A DNA stretch of 64,000 nt from Cristatella mucedo (GCA_009760855.2 WPIO01000020.1:1264501-1328500); one strand, 5' to 3'; shown: positions 32,930 to 44,474, numbered from the stretch's first letter. The notes: generated by a model from the letters alone, not told the origin. Translations and numbers: made by a program.

Positions 32930-34740
32930 GCGGGATAAGCTGAAGCGACAGCGCCCGAGCGGAGGAGACGAGCGGTGCGGACGCCGCTTCGCGCGCCTTA
33001 CGCGCCGCGACTGTGCGCAGAGCCGAACTAGTGCATTTTAAATGCGGCCGTCGGCTGAACTGAATCCAAGGCGGCTTTTCGATCGTCTCAAGGACGCTCG
33101 GTGCGCGAGCGAGGCTGCGACGCCAGAGCTGACCAGCCGGCTGCTTCCGCTCCCTGACGCCAAGCTCTCGCGGGCGCAGCTCGCAAGCGCCGCCAAACCG
33201 AACCGTTACGCGACCGGCATTTTCGTAGCGCGCAGCGATACAGCCGGGGAACGCCATACGCAGCCAAATCGGCTCACCCCGACTGCGCGCGCGCGCGCAC
33301 GCCTCCCTCGCCAATCTCGACGGGGCTGGCAGGCCGGTGGGGGAGGGGGAGGGGTAGCTGGGCCGCACGGAATTTTGCCACGAGCGCCGCGCTCGCTCCG
33401 GAGAGGATTTCCTCGGCGTCGTCTGGCGTAGGAGGCGCGCGGCGGCCGCGCGCAGGAACGGCGGCGGTAGCTCTGGCGCGGCTCCGCCGGACGCGGGCGC
33501 GCGGTTCGCCCTTCGCCGCCGCCGCCGCTCGCTCGCTCTGTTTTAAAACCAATTTGGCCTCAGTAGTCATTAATGCCGGCAGCCCATTTCTGTCGCTGGC
33601 CCCCTCCCGCGTCTAGACTCTCAAATATTAAGCCGGTGTCAGCCCGGCTCCAGTGTAACACGAGATATGTTATTGTGCGGGTCTGGAGGTTTGCATAAGG
33701 ACCGGAGAGCCAGAACCAGCGCCTTCGGGAAGACCGCGTGCGCCTTGCCCTCGGGACCGCCGCCGCGCCGGCCCGCCCCCCCCCCGAGACAAGCTCGCCT
33801 CCATCCACGTTGCAGCAGTTTTGCTTGCCCGCTCGACCTGCGAGCTGCAGCCGCCGCCGCCGCTTCAGCGAACGGCACCCGAGTATTCGGCGTCGTCGTT
33901 CTCCTCCGACGTCTTCCTGTAGCGGCAGTTGTCTGCCAACGGCTTACATCCAAAGGGAGAGGCTTTTTTTAGGGATGGGGGGGGGTGGAGACGTCGACGC
34001 CCCTGTGCTGGGGCGCCAAACCCAGAGCCAGGAGGCAGCCGCTAGGAGCGGCAGACACCGCACCGCAGCTTTCCGAGACCAGAGCGACGGCTGCCGCCCC
34101 CCCCCCGAGAAGAATCGCGGTCGGCAAGCAGCCTCGCGATCTGTTGGGGGCAGCGTCGACGCTAGCGAGCAATCGGCTCCCAGCCGCCCTCGCGTCGTCA
34201 GCTGCCGATCGAGCTCGAGCGGCAAGCAGATGGGGAGGAGGCGTGTGCTTTCCGGCTCGCCCTCTTCCCCCTTCCCTTAGGGGTGGGGGGAGGGGGAGGA
34301 GCCTGCTCGGCACGACAGGCACATGCATTAGCAGCAGATGTGCTTCTCCGGTTTCAGCCCCATCATCTCGGCATGGCTTCCCTCCATCCGCAGAAGATAG
34401 GAAGGAGGGAGGGAGGATGATGGCAGGCCAGGGCTGGGACGACTGATTCAGCTGCTACCAGAGGCCGCTGAGCTGAGGTCCTGCGGTTGCGACCGGCAGG
34501 TGCAGCTGTGCAGCCGGTCCCGGGCCCAGCTGCACCTGCCGCCGCCTGCCTGCGTCGCTGGCCGGGCCGGGGATGCATCGCAGGGGCGAGGCTGCTCGAT
34601 TCTCGGCTGCTGCTGCTGCGGCTGCTGCCAGCTCGCTGCCGGCCGCCTTGGTCAGCCAGGAGAATCCAGCCGACGAATCCAGATAAGGCAGCTCACGGCA
34701 AAGCCGAGAGCGAGCCCCTTTCTCTCTTTTTCTCTTAAAA
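32930..34740. other. CpG-rich island, candidate promoter region
   Basis: Two CpG-dense blocks (32930-33560 and 33690-34740) with G-runs near 33340-33355, 33978-33987 and 34280-34300. Frames of 100-180 codons on both strands (33738-34280 +, 33042-33431 +, 32907-33368 -) overlap, are Arg/Pro/Ala-rich and are likely composition artefacts. No conserved exon recognised. Confidence 0.4.
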
Positions 34741-34897
34741 AGTAGAAGGAAATGTCTCGTCGATCTCGGGACCCGAGTACGTGACTTCTAGAGGCACGAC
34801 CGAGTATTATTAACCAGGTACAGTTAACCAAACAGTCTTCTTTGCCCAGCGGCTGGCAGGCAAGCTGGAAGCATAAACAGGCAGATAAAAAAAAATG

Positions 34898-35085
34898 TAG
34901 TTCATTTGTATAGCGCCCTAAGAGAACTTAATCACTATTCAGGCGCTTCACATGTGCCTCGGGGCTCGAGCCCACGACCTCAGTCAGACCTCAGTCGGGG
35001 ATGCAAGGTTTCTCTAGAAAGGCTTGACGGACCGCGCCTCTGGCTACAAAGGCAAGCACCTTACAACGATCCTGCCCAAGATTTC
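34898..35085 (-). mobile_element. SINE A copy, inverted relative to its neighbour
   Basis: ATGTAGTTCATTTGTATAGC tail and CGGGGCTCGAGCCCACGACC B-box in reverse. The head is interrupted by about 40 extra bases, and GGCAAGCACCTTAC continues it near 35051. Confidence 0.82.
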
Positions 35086-35093
35086 TGGCTTGG

Positions 35094-35222
35094 CCCTGAG
35101 ATAGGCGATGATGAGGGGTGCTCATGTTGACCGACCATGGTCGTGGGCTCGAGCTCTGCAGCATATCTAAAGCACCGGATAGAGATGAGCTTGTCTTATC
35201 GTGCTATACAAATGATATATAT
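35094..35222 (+). mobile_element. SINE A copy, head to head with the previous one
   Basis: TCTGGCTTGGCCCTGAGATA head, GTCGTGGGCTCGAGCTCTGC B-box, CACCGGATAGAGATGAGC and GTGCTATACAAATGATATAT tail followed by (AT)n and (CT)n. Confidence 0.8.
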
Positions 35223-35624
35223 ATATGTATCTCTCTCTCTCTCTCTCTCTAAAACGTTACTACCCTACTGTGTGCAACGTTGGAGTCTTAGGAGTCTTTG
35301 GAGTCTTTTTACTTTCGCCCGATACTGCTTATGTGAGCTGCTGCTGCTGCTTCATTTCATTTTTTGATACCGTTATCTAGCAGCACAGTGCTGCTGTTCT
35401 TGTCCATACGCCGACAAGCTAGAAATGCTGAGGCCATCATATGACACCCACTGCCATGTTTGCTATGCCCAAAGGAAAAACCAAAATGTTGTTGCTTCTT
35501 TAGCTGCGATGCACAGCATACGTCAGGGATGGGGGCGGGCAGGGAGGAAGGGGAAGGAGCCTGCAAGCAATTGCCCCTGGGACCGATCGTGCCCCTCGAG
35601 CCTGGTCTGTGTAAACTTACAATA

Positions 35625-36205
35625 GTAATAATAATAAATTTGTATAGCACCCTCGGAGAACTTGATCTCTGTCTAGGCACTTTACATATGCTGCAAAGGA
35701 AGCATGATCGAATGGTTATTAGTAGCATGCTCTAGGACAACAAGCATAGCATTGTTAGAGGTGACTTGCACAGAGTCAGCATGCAAATATGGTTAGCGGC
35801 AGCATGTACAGTGTCAGCACGCATACGCACATGAAGGACGAATCACAGGGATCCACTAAATGCTGCGATAAATGGATGCGTTTTTTAGCTTTTCTTTTAA
35901 TGTCGGTCAGTCAAGGGATGTCGTGATGCCAGTCGGAAGTGAGTTCCAGGCTTTGGGAGTATAGCACTAAATGCTTGGTCTCCAAAGGATTTGAGATTTG
36001 TACAAGGTATGGGTAAACAGCTAGATTTCGAAAAGCAGGTGGTTCGATGTTGAGCCTGTTGGGGGAGTAGATCTAATAGACAGGCTGGAATGAAGAGACG
36101 TAAAAGTGAGTGACTGAACCTTGAAATAAATGTGCTGCTTCACTGTTTGCCAGCATAAGTCGGCGAGAAGTGGCGTAAGTGACATGGCAACTACGATGCT
36201 AACAG
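35625..36205 (-). mobile_element. L2-like LINE, 3' fragment
   Basis: Reverse complement of the 3' tail (35630-35710), a 3' UTR shared with the 3.8 kb copy (CAGAGTCAGCATGCAAATAT), and C-terminal coding remnants (TTCCAGGCTTTGGGAGTATA on the + strand, equivalent to ..PKAWN..). Frameshifted. Confidence 0.87.
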
Positions 36206-37680
36206 CAGGTTTCACCCAGCCGATGGCTGCTGCTGCTTCTGCTGGCACCTGGACGCTCAGTTGACATCTCAGTCGGAGGCTGAGGCCGTCGGTTCACCAG
36301 CGCTGCATGCAGCTGCCCCAGACTTTCGGCTGCTGCTCCGAAAATCCACCACCGCACGGCAGCAGCAGCAGCAGCAGCAGCAGGACTTCACCGATCGCCT
36401 TTTCTCACCCCCCCCCGGCATGACTTTTTGTACATATTTTTTGTGCACAACTATTGGGAACAACTTTTGTGTTTAACTTCTTCACAACCTTTTTCCTTGC
36501 TCTTGGGGAAAGGCTGTCTACACAAGCAGCCCAGTAGTGTATTGAAGAGTGAACATTTTCCACATCCAAGATGCACGAGTCCCGCAGTCTCCTTTTCATG
36601 ATGGAACGAATAAGCTTCGGCAAACTTCTTCAGCGGCCAGAGATTCGAGCGAATAAGTCTTCAGCCTCTATCACCGCAGACTGTACATCGAACTGGGCAG
36701 CGATGCAGCGATGACTGATGATTGCGATTCCCACCCGAGGAGGAGAGACTCACAGGAGACAGAGACTCAGAGATAGGGAATCACTGTGGAAACAATTCAC
36801 GGGGCACGTTTACAGCTGCCTGTCACGAACGGTCGCTCGAGTGAGAGTTGATGCTTCGCAGGTGGGCAAGAGCTTTGTTACGTAGTCCTTCTCTGTCCGA
36901 GCTGGCCACTCGACACTTACTGACTTGGCCACTGGCCGGAGCCGCTGGGTGGCCGTCTCCCTCTCAGTCTGGATAAATCAGCTCGGCTGAATCCTGTCTT
37001 GGCTGGTCGTGGCACCAGTGCACACCAGCATATCGTGGTGGCTAAAAAGAAGGGTAATTGAATATCCCTATTTGATCATAAGTGCAGCAATCAGACTAGC
37101 CCTAGGCGAAAGCCTCCTGCTTCCTCCGGTGGCGGCCTCCTGTCTGTCTGGAACGCCATCACCGCCCCCACTGCCACCACTCCTGCCTGCCGAGGCCGGT
37201 GGCTCGGCTCGCTGGCAGTTACTCCTCTGCTGGGAGCTGCCGTGCTCTCCTGCCGAGCAGCCAGCACGAGCAGCCCCGAGCCACGTCTGCACCGAGGCCT
37301 CGATCGGGCCCGAGCTTCGGAGGAGTCGGCTCTGCATGCCAGAGCAGGCAGCCTCCAAAAGCACTCCCAGCACTCTATTGTTGGTGCCCTTGCCCAGTGA
37401 CATTCCTAGCATACTTGTGCTCAGGGGACGAACTACTACACGGATGGCCCCCTCCCACTATTAAGCACCCATTTTGGCGTCCGGATTCAGCGCCCCTGAT
37501 CCAGCGCCCGGGGACATATGCTCCGCCCTGCCCCCCTTCGGTATGCCACTGTCCCTGTCTTCCTTGCCTCTCCACTTCCCTTGTGGTGGTGCAAAACGGA
37601 AGTGGCATCTTGCCCATCTATTGCTTAGAAGCAGAGTGCAGTCAAAGTACGATCTAAGCTTGACCTTTGCAAAAGTGAAT
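36206..37680. other. No recognisable gene
   Basis: Contains a (CAG)n run at 36360-36382. Frames of about 150 codons at 37009-37464 and 37199-37657 overlap each other and a 114-codon minus frame; none is recognised. Confidence 0.4.
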
Positions 37681-37915
37681 CTTTCTCGTGACCCCTGACT
37701 TGACGACCTTTAAAAAGGGAGCTACAATTTAGCTGCTTCTCACTACCTGTGCTCCATCCAAGTGTGAATCGTCATCCGTGTGCTTACGTAGGCTGAAATT
37801 GTCATTAACTAATTGCTCATGCTTCCTTTCCAGCATATGCAAAGTGCCTAGAAAGAAATTTAGTTCTGTGAGGGAACAATGTAAATGTTTTATTATTTTT
37901 ATTATTATTAGAAAA
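37681..37915 (+). mobile_element. L2-like LINE 3' end
   Basis: TTGACGACCTTTAAAAAGGG (end of ORF), then CCTTTCCAGCATATGCAAAG, GCCTAGAAAGAAATTTAG and (ATT)n. Confidence 0.83.
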
Positions 37916-38138
37916 GAGGTAGAAGGGACAACAGTTATAAGACTATTCCGTGTACAATATGCTGCATGTCCGATCCATATAACGTCGACCATGGCAGTCG
38001 ATTGTGCGTAGGACAGTTTGCAAGCCGTCAGGATCTCCAAACCTTTATCGAGCATGGCAAATCAGAGCAGCCTTGGTAATACCAGTCCTAGAATCCAAAA
38101 TTGGCGTAGCTGTGGCCGTAGCCTGGAGGATGATTGCT

Positions 38139-38482
<344 letters not shown>

Positions 38483-38721
38483 TCTCATGAATGACATGCT
38501 TTAGACTGAGCAGCTGCTCGATAAATTTGATAGATAGCGACTAGGCTACTTAGCTTCGTTTATGAGCCAGGAAAAGGTCAAGGCAGCATCAAGTAAACAA
38601 GTGAGCTCTCCGGTCGCCAACCCATAATGATGATACTACTAAGGATAATATTGTTCGTGTAGCAACTTTTAAAATTAAATCTCCATCTACGAACCTTAGA
38701 ACTCAATATGCAATAAATGTG

Positions 38722-38850
38722 TAATCTATTTGCAAAGCGTCTTAAGAGAACTTACTCTCTTCTTTATCCAGGTGCTCTATACAATGGTGCAGGGCTCGAG
38801 CCCCACGACTTTGGTCGCGACAGGCAAGCACCTTACCTCCTGAGCTGCTG
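38722..38850 (-). mobile_element. SINE A copy, diverged
   Basis: TGTAATCTATTTGCAAAGCG, ACTCTCTTCTTTATCCAGGT and AGGGCTCGAGCCCCACGACT in reverse match SINE A tail and B-box. Confidence 0.78.
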
Positions 38851-39070
38851 CTGCTGCTGCTAAGCCAAGGCTGCTCATCGCCAGAGCAGCATCAACCGAG
38901 GTTTAACGATATGCTAGACACCATGCTTGAACAAGCAAACACGAGCAAACCAGAAGACACTCAGCGGTGCCGATTTTAGTAGAAACTCTGTTTTGTGACA
39001 CACGCTGAATCATGCGCAGGTAAGCGTGCAAAGCACACAGGAAAAAACCTACTGCTGTCGACTGAACTCG

Positions 39071-39237
39071 ATGAGCCGTGATGGCACACTAGGTAAGGCG
39101 GTTGCTTTTCACGACCTCGGTTCCGAGGTCGTGGGTTCGAATCCTGCGGTGGTGATTCCTTATTGCAGCTGCAAGCAGTGGTGATAGCCATAAAGGCTCT
39201 TTTGTCTCTATATAAAAGAGGCTGTTAAATGAGCTAG
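39071..39237 (+). mobile_element. SINE B copy, well preserved
   Basis: Head GAGCCGTGATGGCACACTAG (A-box region), GAGGTCGTGGGTTCGAATCC (B-box), body GCAGTGGTGATAGCCATAAA and tail TATATAAAAGAGGCTGTTAA. Best template for the family. Confidence 0.9.
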
Positions 39238-39409
39238 TACTTTTTTGAACTGTCGCACTGGGAAAGTCTAGCAGAACTACTATCGTTGGCACCAGCATAG
39301 TTTCCGCCTTTAGTCGGTCAAATGAGCGCTGGCCCCACCCCGGTGGGACCGACCTGAAGGGGGCGGGCCAGCTTGCCTGGCTGCCTACCCGGCATGCCCC
39401 TTTGCCTTT

Positions 39410-39870
39410 CCTACGGTTGGTTTGCCATGCAAGGTCAAAGTCTTGAGAGCTAGCTTCCGGCTCTCGTCACCACCAGCAATAAGCTTGCATCTTTCGAGTC
39501 GCAGCTAAAAGCTTCTTCTCAGGTCAGCTTTCTTTTCGCTACCACCCGCCCTTGGGTAAACTTTTCGGTGTAATTGCCTCTTTAAGCGGTGGTGATAGGC
39601 GTAAAGTCTCTTCTGTTGCTACACAAAAGAGGCTGTTAAACCAGCTAGTATTTTTCAGTTTGTGGTTACGGCATTCTTTGCACACTTACCTGTGCATGAC
39701 TCAGTGTGCGTTACTTGCCAGAGGTCCTACTCACCGGTGCCCACGAGTGTCATCTAAGCCATTAGCTTGCTGACCTTAGCGTTTGCTTTTGCTTGCTTGA
39801 CACCGTGCTTGTCACCAACTGTTGGGTAAGAATTCTCTTGCAACGAGTTGTAAGCACATCTCACTTTCAC
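39410..39870 (+). mobile_element. L2-like LINE, subfamily 2, 3' fragment with nested SINE B
   Basis: Segments matching the copy at 45.2 kb (CTTCTCAGGTCAGCTTTCTT; GACTCAGTGTGCGTTACTTG) flank a SINE B piece at 39545-39650. The tail CTCTTGCAACGAGTTGTAAG ends the element. Confidence 0.75.
39545..39650 (+). mobile_element. SINE B fragment nested in LINE
   Basis: GCGGTGGTGATAGGCGTAAA and CACAAAAGAGGCTGTTAAAC match the 3' half of SINE B. Confidence 0.82.
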
Positions 39871-39974
39871 TGGCTGTATTGGGGCAATAATGCTGTCAAT
39901 ATACCTTTATTTGGATGCTGACATACGAAGGTGGGCACTGCCATAAACATACGTATGCATACATGCATGCATGC

Positions 39975-40065
39975 ATAAATACATAGACACACACACACAC
40001 ACACACTCACATACATACATACATACATACACGCATACATACATACATACATACATGCATATTTA
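39975..40065. repeat. (CA)n and (CATA)n microsatellite
   Basis: CACACA run followed by an array of ACATACAT units. Confidence 0.95.
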
Positions 40066-40231
40066 TATGTACACAGACAGGCTTGCATGCGCACGCACAC
40101 TCACAAGTACGCACACACATGTTGCCTTCAGATGGTCGGTGCTGCACTATTCAGGGGGAGCTTGCGAAGCCTGAGGCTTTGAGCTAATTCTTCAAGCCGA
40201 TCGCTGCCTCTTGCTGGTTCCCCAATTCCAG

Positions 40232-40291
40232 AGAGGACCACGAGACGCACGGTACCAGCCGGCAGAAGGATCTTTCCGGTGGGCTCTAACG
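40232..40291 (+). CDS. Candidate 60-base exon, identity unknown
   Basis: A pyrimidine-rich acceptor (TTGCTGGTTCCCCAATTCCAG) and a near-consensus donor (AACG|GTGAGTG) enclose 60 bases that are open in the first frame (RGPRDARYQPAEGSFRWALT), phase 0 at both ends, and in the third frame. Its phase matches the candidate exon at 42.7 kb. No family recognised and nothing proves it is used. Confidence 0.25.
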
Positions 40292-40299
40292 GTGAGTGA

Positions 40300-41300
40300 T
40301 GTCAGGATATGCTACGTGGTCAATCATGGCTGACCGCACCACTTGACATGGCTTTCAGCTCTGCTCTCCGCTAGGTGCTCTGCTGTGTTGCGATCAAGCA
40401 TGTGCTAGTATGCTGCAGAATCTTGGCCTGGCATCTCTAGCTTTGCCAGCACTAACCCGAATTGCCGGCCAGGAGCAAACGGCCCCGTAGCTCTGATTGG
40501 ACGGACGATCTAGCAGTTAGTGGTTCATCGCATGTTCCAAGCCATATTCGCATTGATTGTCTCCAATTCCGTGTACAGCATCATAGCAGCATAGCAGGAG
40601 GCAGCAGCAAAGGCACGACATCGGTTCTGAAGTCACGGCAGTTGTAGATTTTGCTTCCCACACACTGAAAGCCTTCGGGCATTCTTACCTTAAGCCTAGC
40701 AGCAGCCGACTAGCAGCTGTTCAGCTATTTCTGCGGACAGTTGCTGCACGGGTGTAGCTGCTGCTAAGTCTAGCTGAGGAGCAAGTATGCATGTAACTGC
40801 TGCAGCAGGAGAGCCTGCTTTTGGGTGCTCTTGAGGGGTAGGGGGAGGGGGAGGGGATAGTAGGTGACAGCAAGAGCCGATGGTTTCCCGCACCAGCACT
40901 CTGCTTCTGCTGACCGTGAAGCCTCAGTCTGGCCAGCATGGTTTTCAAATGTGGTCACAGCATTATGGAAGTGCATTAACAAATTGGTTGCTAGGTTTGC
41001 TAACCACGTACCTGGTAGTCACCATCTGTCAACTCACTCAGTTCAGTACTAGGAGACCACAGCAAGATGTGTCGAGAATTAGTCGTGATGGCAAAGTCAT
41101 TGCTTGGGCATGCTTAAATCAGCAGCAGGAGCTGCTTGAGAGCAGCCTGCTATATCTGGTTAGGGAATCAGAGCTTTGATGCTGGGGCCGGGGAGTGGCA
41201 AGTCTAAGAGGGGCCAGATCTTAACCTACTCAGACACTGCCAATCGCATGAAGATAAAGAGTAAGTGGGTTGGAAAACGGTTTGGATTGTAAAATAAAGT
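40300..41300. other. No recognisable gene
   Basis: Mixed composition with short unrecognised frames on both strands, and a GGGAGGGGGAGGGG run near 40839-40856. Confidence 0.4.
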
Positions 41301-41302
41301 AC

Positions 41303-41431
41303 ACAATTCATTTGTATAGCTCGTTATTAAGGCGCTTCTCACATGCCACAGGGCTCGAGCCTACGACCTCGGTTTTTAAATACATTCACCTTTACTTCGA
41401 AACGATCACCTTAAATACTCAGCCAAACCAG
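41303..41431 (-). mobile_element. SINE A copy
   Basis: ACACAATTCATTTGTATAGC tail and CAGGGCTCGAGCCTACGACC B-box in reverse; the head is diverged. Confidence 0.8.
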
Positions 41432-41859
41432 GGTGGCATGCTGTTTCTGGTCGGTCTACCAGATCCCCTCTTGCCAATTGTGCCAGACCACCGGTCTGCT
41501 CCCATCTGCTTCATGAGCACTCGGCCGGTGCCCCCTCCCCGATTTAAAATGGCTATCATCCTGCTTGCCTGGTGTAGGACTCAAATCCGCTATCTGGTTT
41601 TCGTTCGAGCACCTTACCTCTTGGCAATTTCTTGCCAGAAGAGCTAACTTTCGGTTAGTGCATTATTACTACGATTAAGAATAGTGAATGTCGTACCATG
41701 ACATAATCACGAGCAAGTTTAAAAAGGAAAGGCAATAAGCTATATATATCCGAGTGATCACGGGTAGTGCAAGGCTAGTGGTGCAGCAAGCTGAGAATAT
41801 CTAAGGCAAGCATTGCCTGGTGTATGTCAAATCATACGTAACGTGACTGAAGCTTAAAG

Positions 41860-42045
41860 GCTCCTGGTTATTACTGCATTTGGAAGGTCTTTGTGATTCG
41901 TCCTTCATGTACGTGCTCACACTGCGCCTGATGCTTTCGGATGTTACCAAACATTTGGTAATGCTTTATATGCAGCATTTGTGAAGTGCCTAGAGATAGA
42001 TGCAACTCTTTAGAGTGTGCTATGCAAATGAATTATTATTATTAA
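41860..42045 (+). mobile_element. L2-like LINE 3' end
   Basis: GGTCTTTGTGATTCGTCCTT and ATGCAGCATTTGTGAAGTGC match the 3' UTR of the copy at 54.4-54.6 kb; tail stem-loop and (ATT)n follow. Confidence 0.85.
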
Positions 42046-42729
42046 GCTGCCTGATTATTATACATGGCTTTTTCTGATTAACTGCACATAGTTGATAACC
42101 ACTGTGAGCCGTTAGCCTTATTTCTATGCAAGTCAATTTCATCTGCATTGGTCGCTTTACGATGACTGTGTGCTGGACTGGGTTTAGAACTTGTTTAGGC
42201 TTTTGTTTTAAGACTTGTTTTAAGGCGATTGCACGAGTCAGTGAAGTAACCATAGCAGAGTTCATAGCAAGATATGATATGACTTATCTTTCATATGTCG
42301 TGTCCAACCGATGCTGACCACTTCGTGCCCTTGCTAACTCCACTCAGCATGTCGATTGACCCCTCGTTAGTCCAGCCAGCACAAATAGAGCAGACAGTGA
42401 TGGGCAAAGCCAGCTCCATTTGGTCTGGCTCCTTTGATCACTCTGCTATGCCCCTACCTTGCTGCTTCTGGCCTTTTTGCTTGCTTACACAGGTGTTTAT
42501 GTGCATGCATATGTACACACCCACACAAATGCACGTACACCATAATGGGCGTAGGTGCAAATCACTGTGTGCATGTGTGTAGGTGATGTCTTCGTGCACT
42601 CGCATCTTCGTGAGTGTATGTGTGGGTGTGCACACATGCGCACCACCTATGGCTAGACAATTGACTCAGGTTTTCAGAAGGATCGGTTGTCATAGAGGAA
42701 AACGTAAGCTGTGATATTTGGTGCTGCAG
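42046..42729. other. No recognisable gene
   Basis: AT-rich then mixed sequence with CATGCA and TGTG repeats near 42500-42630. No exon seen. Confidence 0.4.
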
Positions 42730-42897
42730 CTACAGCCCAAGAGTAAGAAGTCAGTGACCTTTGTAGAGGTGCCTGGAGGTGCTGAAGGAGTGAAGCCCGG
42801 ATCCGTTTCTCCTATACTGCTCAGGCACACGATCAAATGTCGCGATGGGAGCGTGCCTACATTCCAACACTGCCAATGTCACGCCGTGCACCATTGA
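42730..42897 (+). CDS. Candidate coding exon, identity unknown
   Basis: After a plausible acceptor (ATTTGGTGCTGCAG at 42729), 55 codons are open to a TGA at 42895-42897. The peptide starts LQPKSKKSVTFVEVPGG and continues GVKPGSVSPILLRHTIKC. It is not repetitive, and its composition is like real protein. It could be a C-terminal exon. No family recognised; it may connect with open segments at 40.2 and 43.2 kb. Confidence 0.3.
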   Translation, partial: LQPKSKKSVTFVEVPGGAEGVKPGSVSPILLRHTIKCRDGSVPTFQHCQCHAVHH

Positions 42898-43145
42898 CAA
42901 TAGAGTGAAACTAGATATGCAGGAGAGGAACGGGGCAGGTACAAGACTCAGCCAACTAGCTTGAATGCAGGGACGGAGTGAACTGTGTTGAAGTAAAGTC
43001 TTTTGCAGCCGCCGATGCTTTGCATCACTTGCCGGAACTCATGCTTCAACAGGGTCAGCTAATTAGAATTCCACTAGGCCTTCTCGGTACTAGCAGAGCT
43101 CATTTCGTCCACAGCTTTTACAGAATGCTTAACAGGAAGTAACAG

Positions 43146-43435
43146 GTGGCAAACCACCCTTGTCCTGCCAATGGAGTCTGCTGCTGCTGCTCATTGGAGG
43201 CACGAAAATTTCCCTGCGACCTACCAGCGATTACCACACTGCAGCGATCCGAATCGTCAAGCTCAGCACTGACAGCCGAGTCGAATGCTTCGGTGAAGGC
43301 CTCGAGAGGGATCGCTCGGGCCGAGAGCAACCCAAAATGAACATTCAGTGGGTGGTAGATCATTGAGCAAGTGCCATATCGACTGGGTAACTCCACGAAA
43401 GTTACAGGGTGAGTGTGAGCGCTTTGGTATAGCAA
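43146..43435 (+). CDS. Candidate coding exon region, strand uncertain
   Basis: Three frames are open. On + one frame gives a Ser/Ala-rich C-terminus (ITTLQRSESSSSALTAESNA), another reads GGTKISLRPTSDYHTAAIRI; a donor-like CAGG|GTGAGTG lies at 43408-43416. On minus, a 105-codon frame (43118-43435) is also open. Such simultaneous openness prevents a firm call. Confidence 0.2.
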
Positions 43436-44295
43436 GTATCAAATGGTCTCACATCGCTGAACTCTTGCCATAAGAACTAAATTCGCGTGCCTGAAGTGGC
43501 AATTGGACCCGTCACTCCGCACGGGATATCTCAGCATTAGAAAGAAAGACGGGGGAAGCTATGACACGTGCTGGGCTGCCATGTGGCATTATTTGACAGC
43601 GTTTACAGGTTTGAGCTCAGTGGGGGGGGAGGAGCAGTTGCTTTTCTCACCTCTTCCCTTGCTCTTCTCTCGCCTCCAGCCTCTTCTCTACTGCCCCAGA
43701 GCACTGTGCTCGGCTGCTTACTCGGCTTAATTAGACATCCAGGTTTGCTCTGCTGGGCTATGGCTTTTGCCAAAAACTTATGAATCAGCTGTGCCTGTCC
43801 GATGGCTCTGCACCAAGCTTCGGCTTGGCATCTGTCTCACTCGGAGCCCTGTTTTCTCTCAGGTCGCTAGGGGCTCTGCTCACTGGGCTAGCGTCCGGTG
43901 AGAAGCGAGGGCAGTTTGGCGTATTACTCAGAATCTGCTGCAGCCATAGATAAACTGAATGCTTGCCTCGCAGACATTCAATGCCTCCCGGATGTCGGAC
44001 AACTTCCTTAAACTAAATGATTGACACAACCGAGCTCCAACACATTCGGCACCCCAACCATGCGGCTGAAGTACGAGAGACTTTGCTTCTATGATGCTGC
44101 TGTATAACCGTCACCAGTTGCTCGTAATTTAGAAATCCTCCTCATTTTGAAAGTTTCATTTAGAAGACTGCCTCTGCGATCAGCCATCACTTGTGTTCCC
44201 TGTCTAAGATTAATTCCTGTCTACCGAGGTAGGTTGCTAAATTCTGACTAGCGCCAGGTTCTGACTGCAATTCTGTTTCGGCTTGGCTAGACAAT
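43436..44295. other. No recognisable gene
   Basis: Mixed composition. The segment near 43925-44230 (ATAAACTGAATGCTTGCCTCG, AACTAAATGATTGACACAAC) has a weak, broken resemblance to L2 reverse transcriptase sequence after the YADD motif. Confidence 0.35.
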
Positions 44296-44299
44296 CTTA

Positions 44300-44465
44300 G
44301 CTGATGTATTGGCCTCATTTGTATAGCAGCAGAAGAGAGCCCTATTCGCTATCACCACTGCTTGCAGTTGGCAATAAATGATCGCTCAAATGCAGGATTC
44401 GAACCCACGACATCGGTCGTGAAGAGTGAGCACCTTTCCTTCTGAGTTATCACGAACAAAGCCAG
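44300..44465 (-). mobile_element. SINE B copy
   Basis: CTCATTTGTATAGCAGCAGA, CACCACTGCTTGCAGTTGGC and GGATTCGAACCCACGACATC (B-box) in reverse. Confidence 0.88.
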
Positions 44466-44474
44466 CTTTCATCC

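Noticed and set aside
39071-39237. tRNA genes, suggested by GGTTCGAATCC-type boxes here and in about twenty other places
   Set aside because: Each lies in a dispersed repeat with a shared non-tRNA body and tail, and I could not fold a full cloverleaf with acceptor stem. They are tRNA-derived SINEs.
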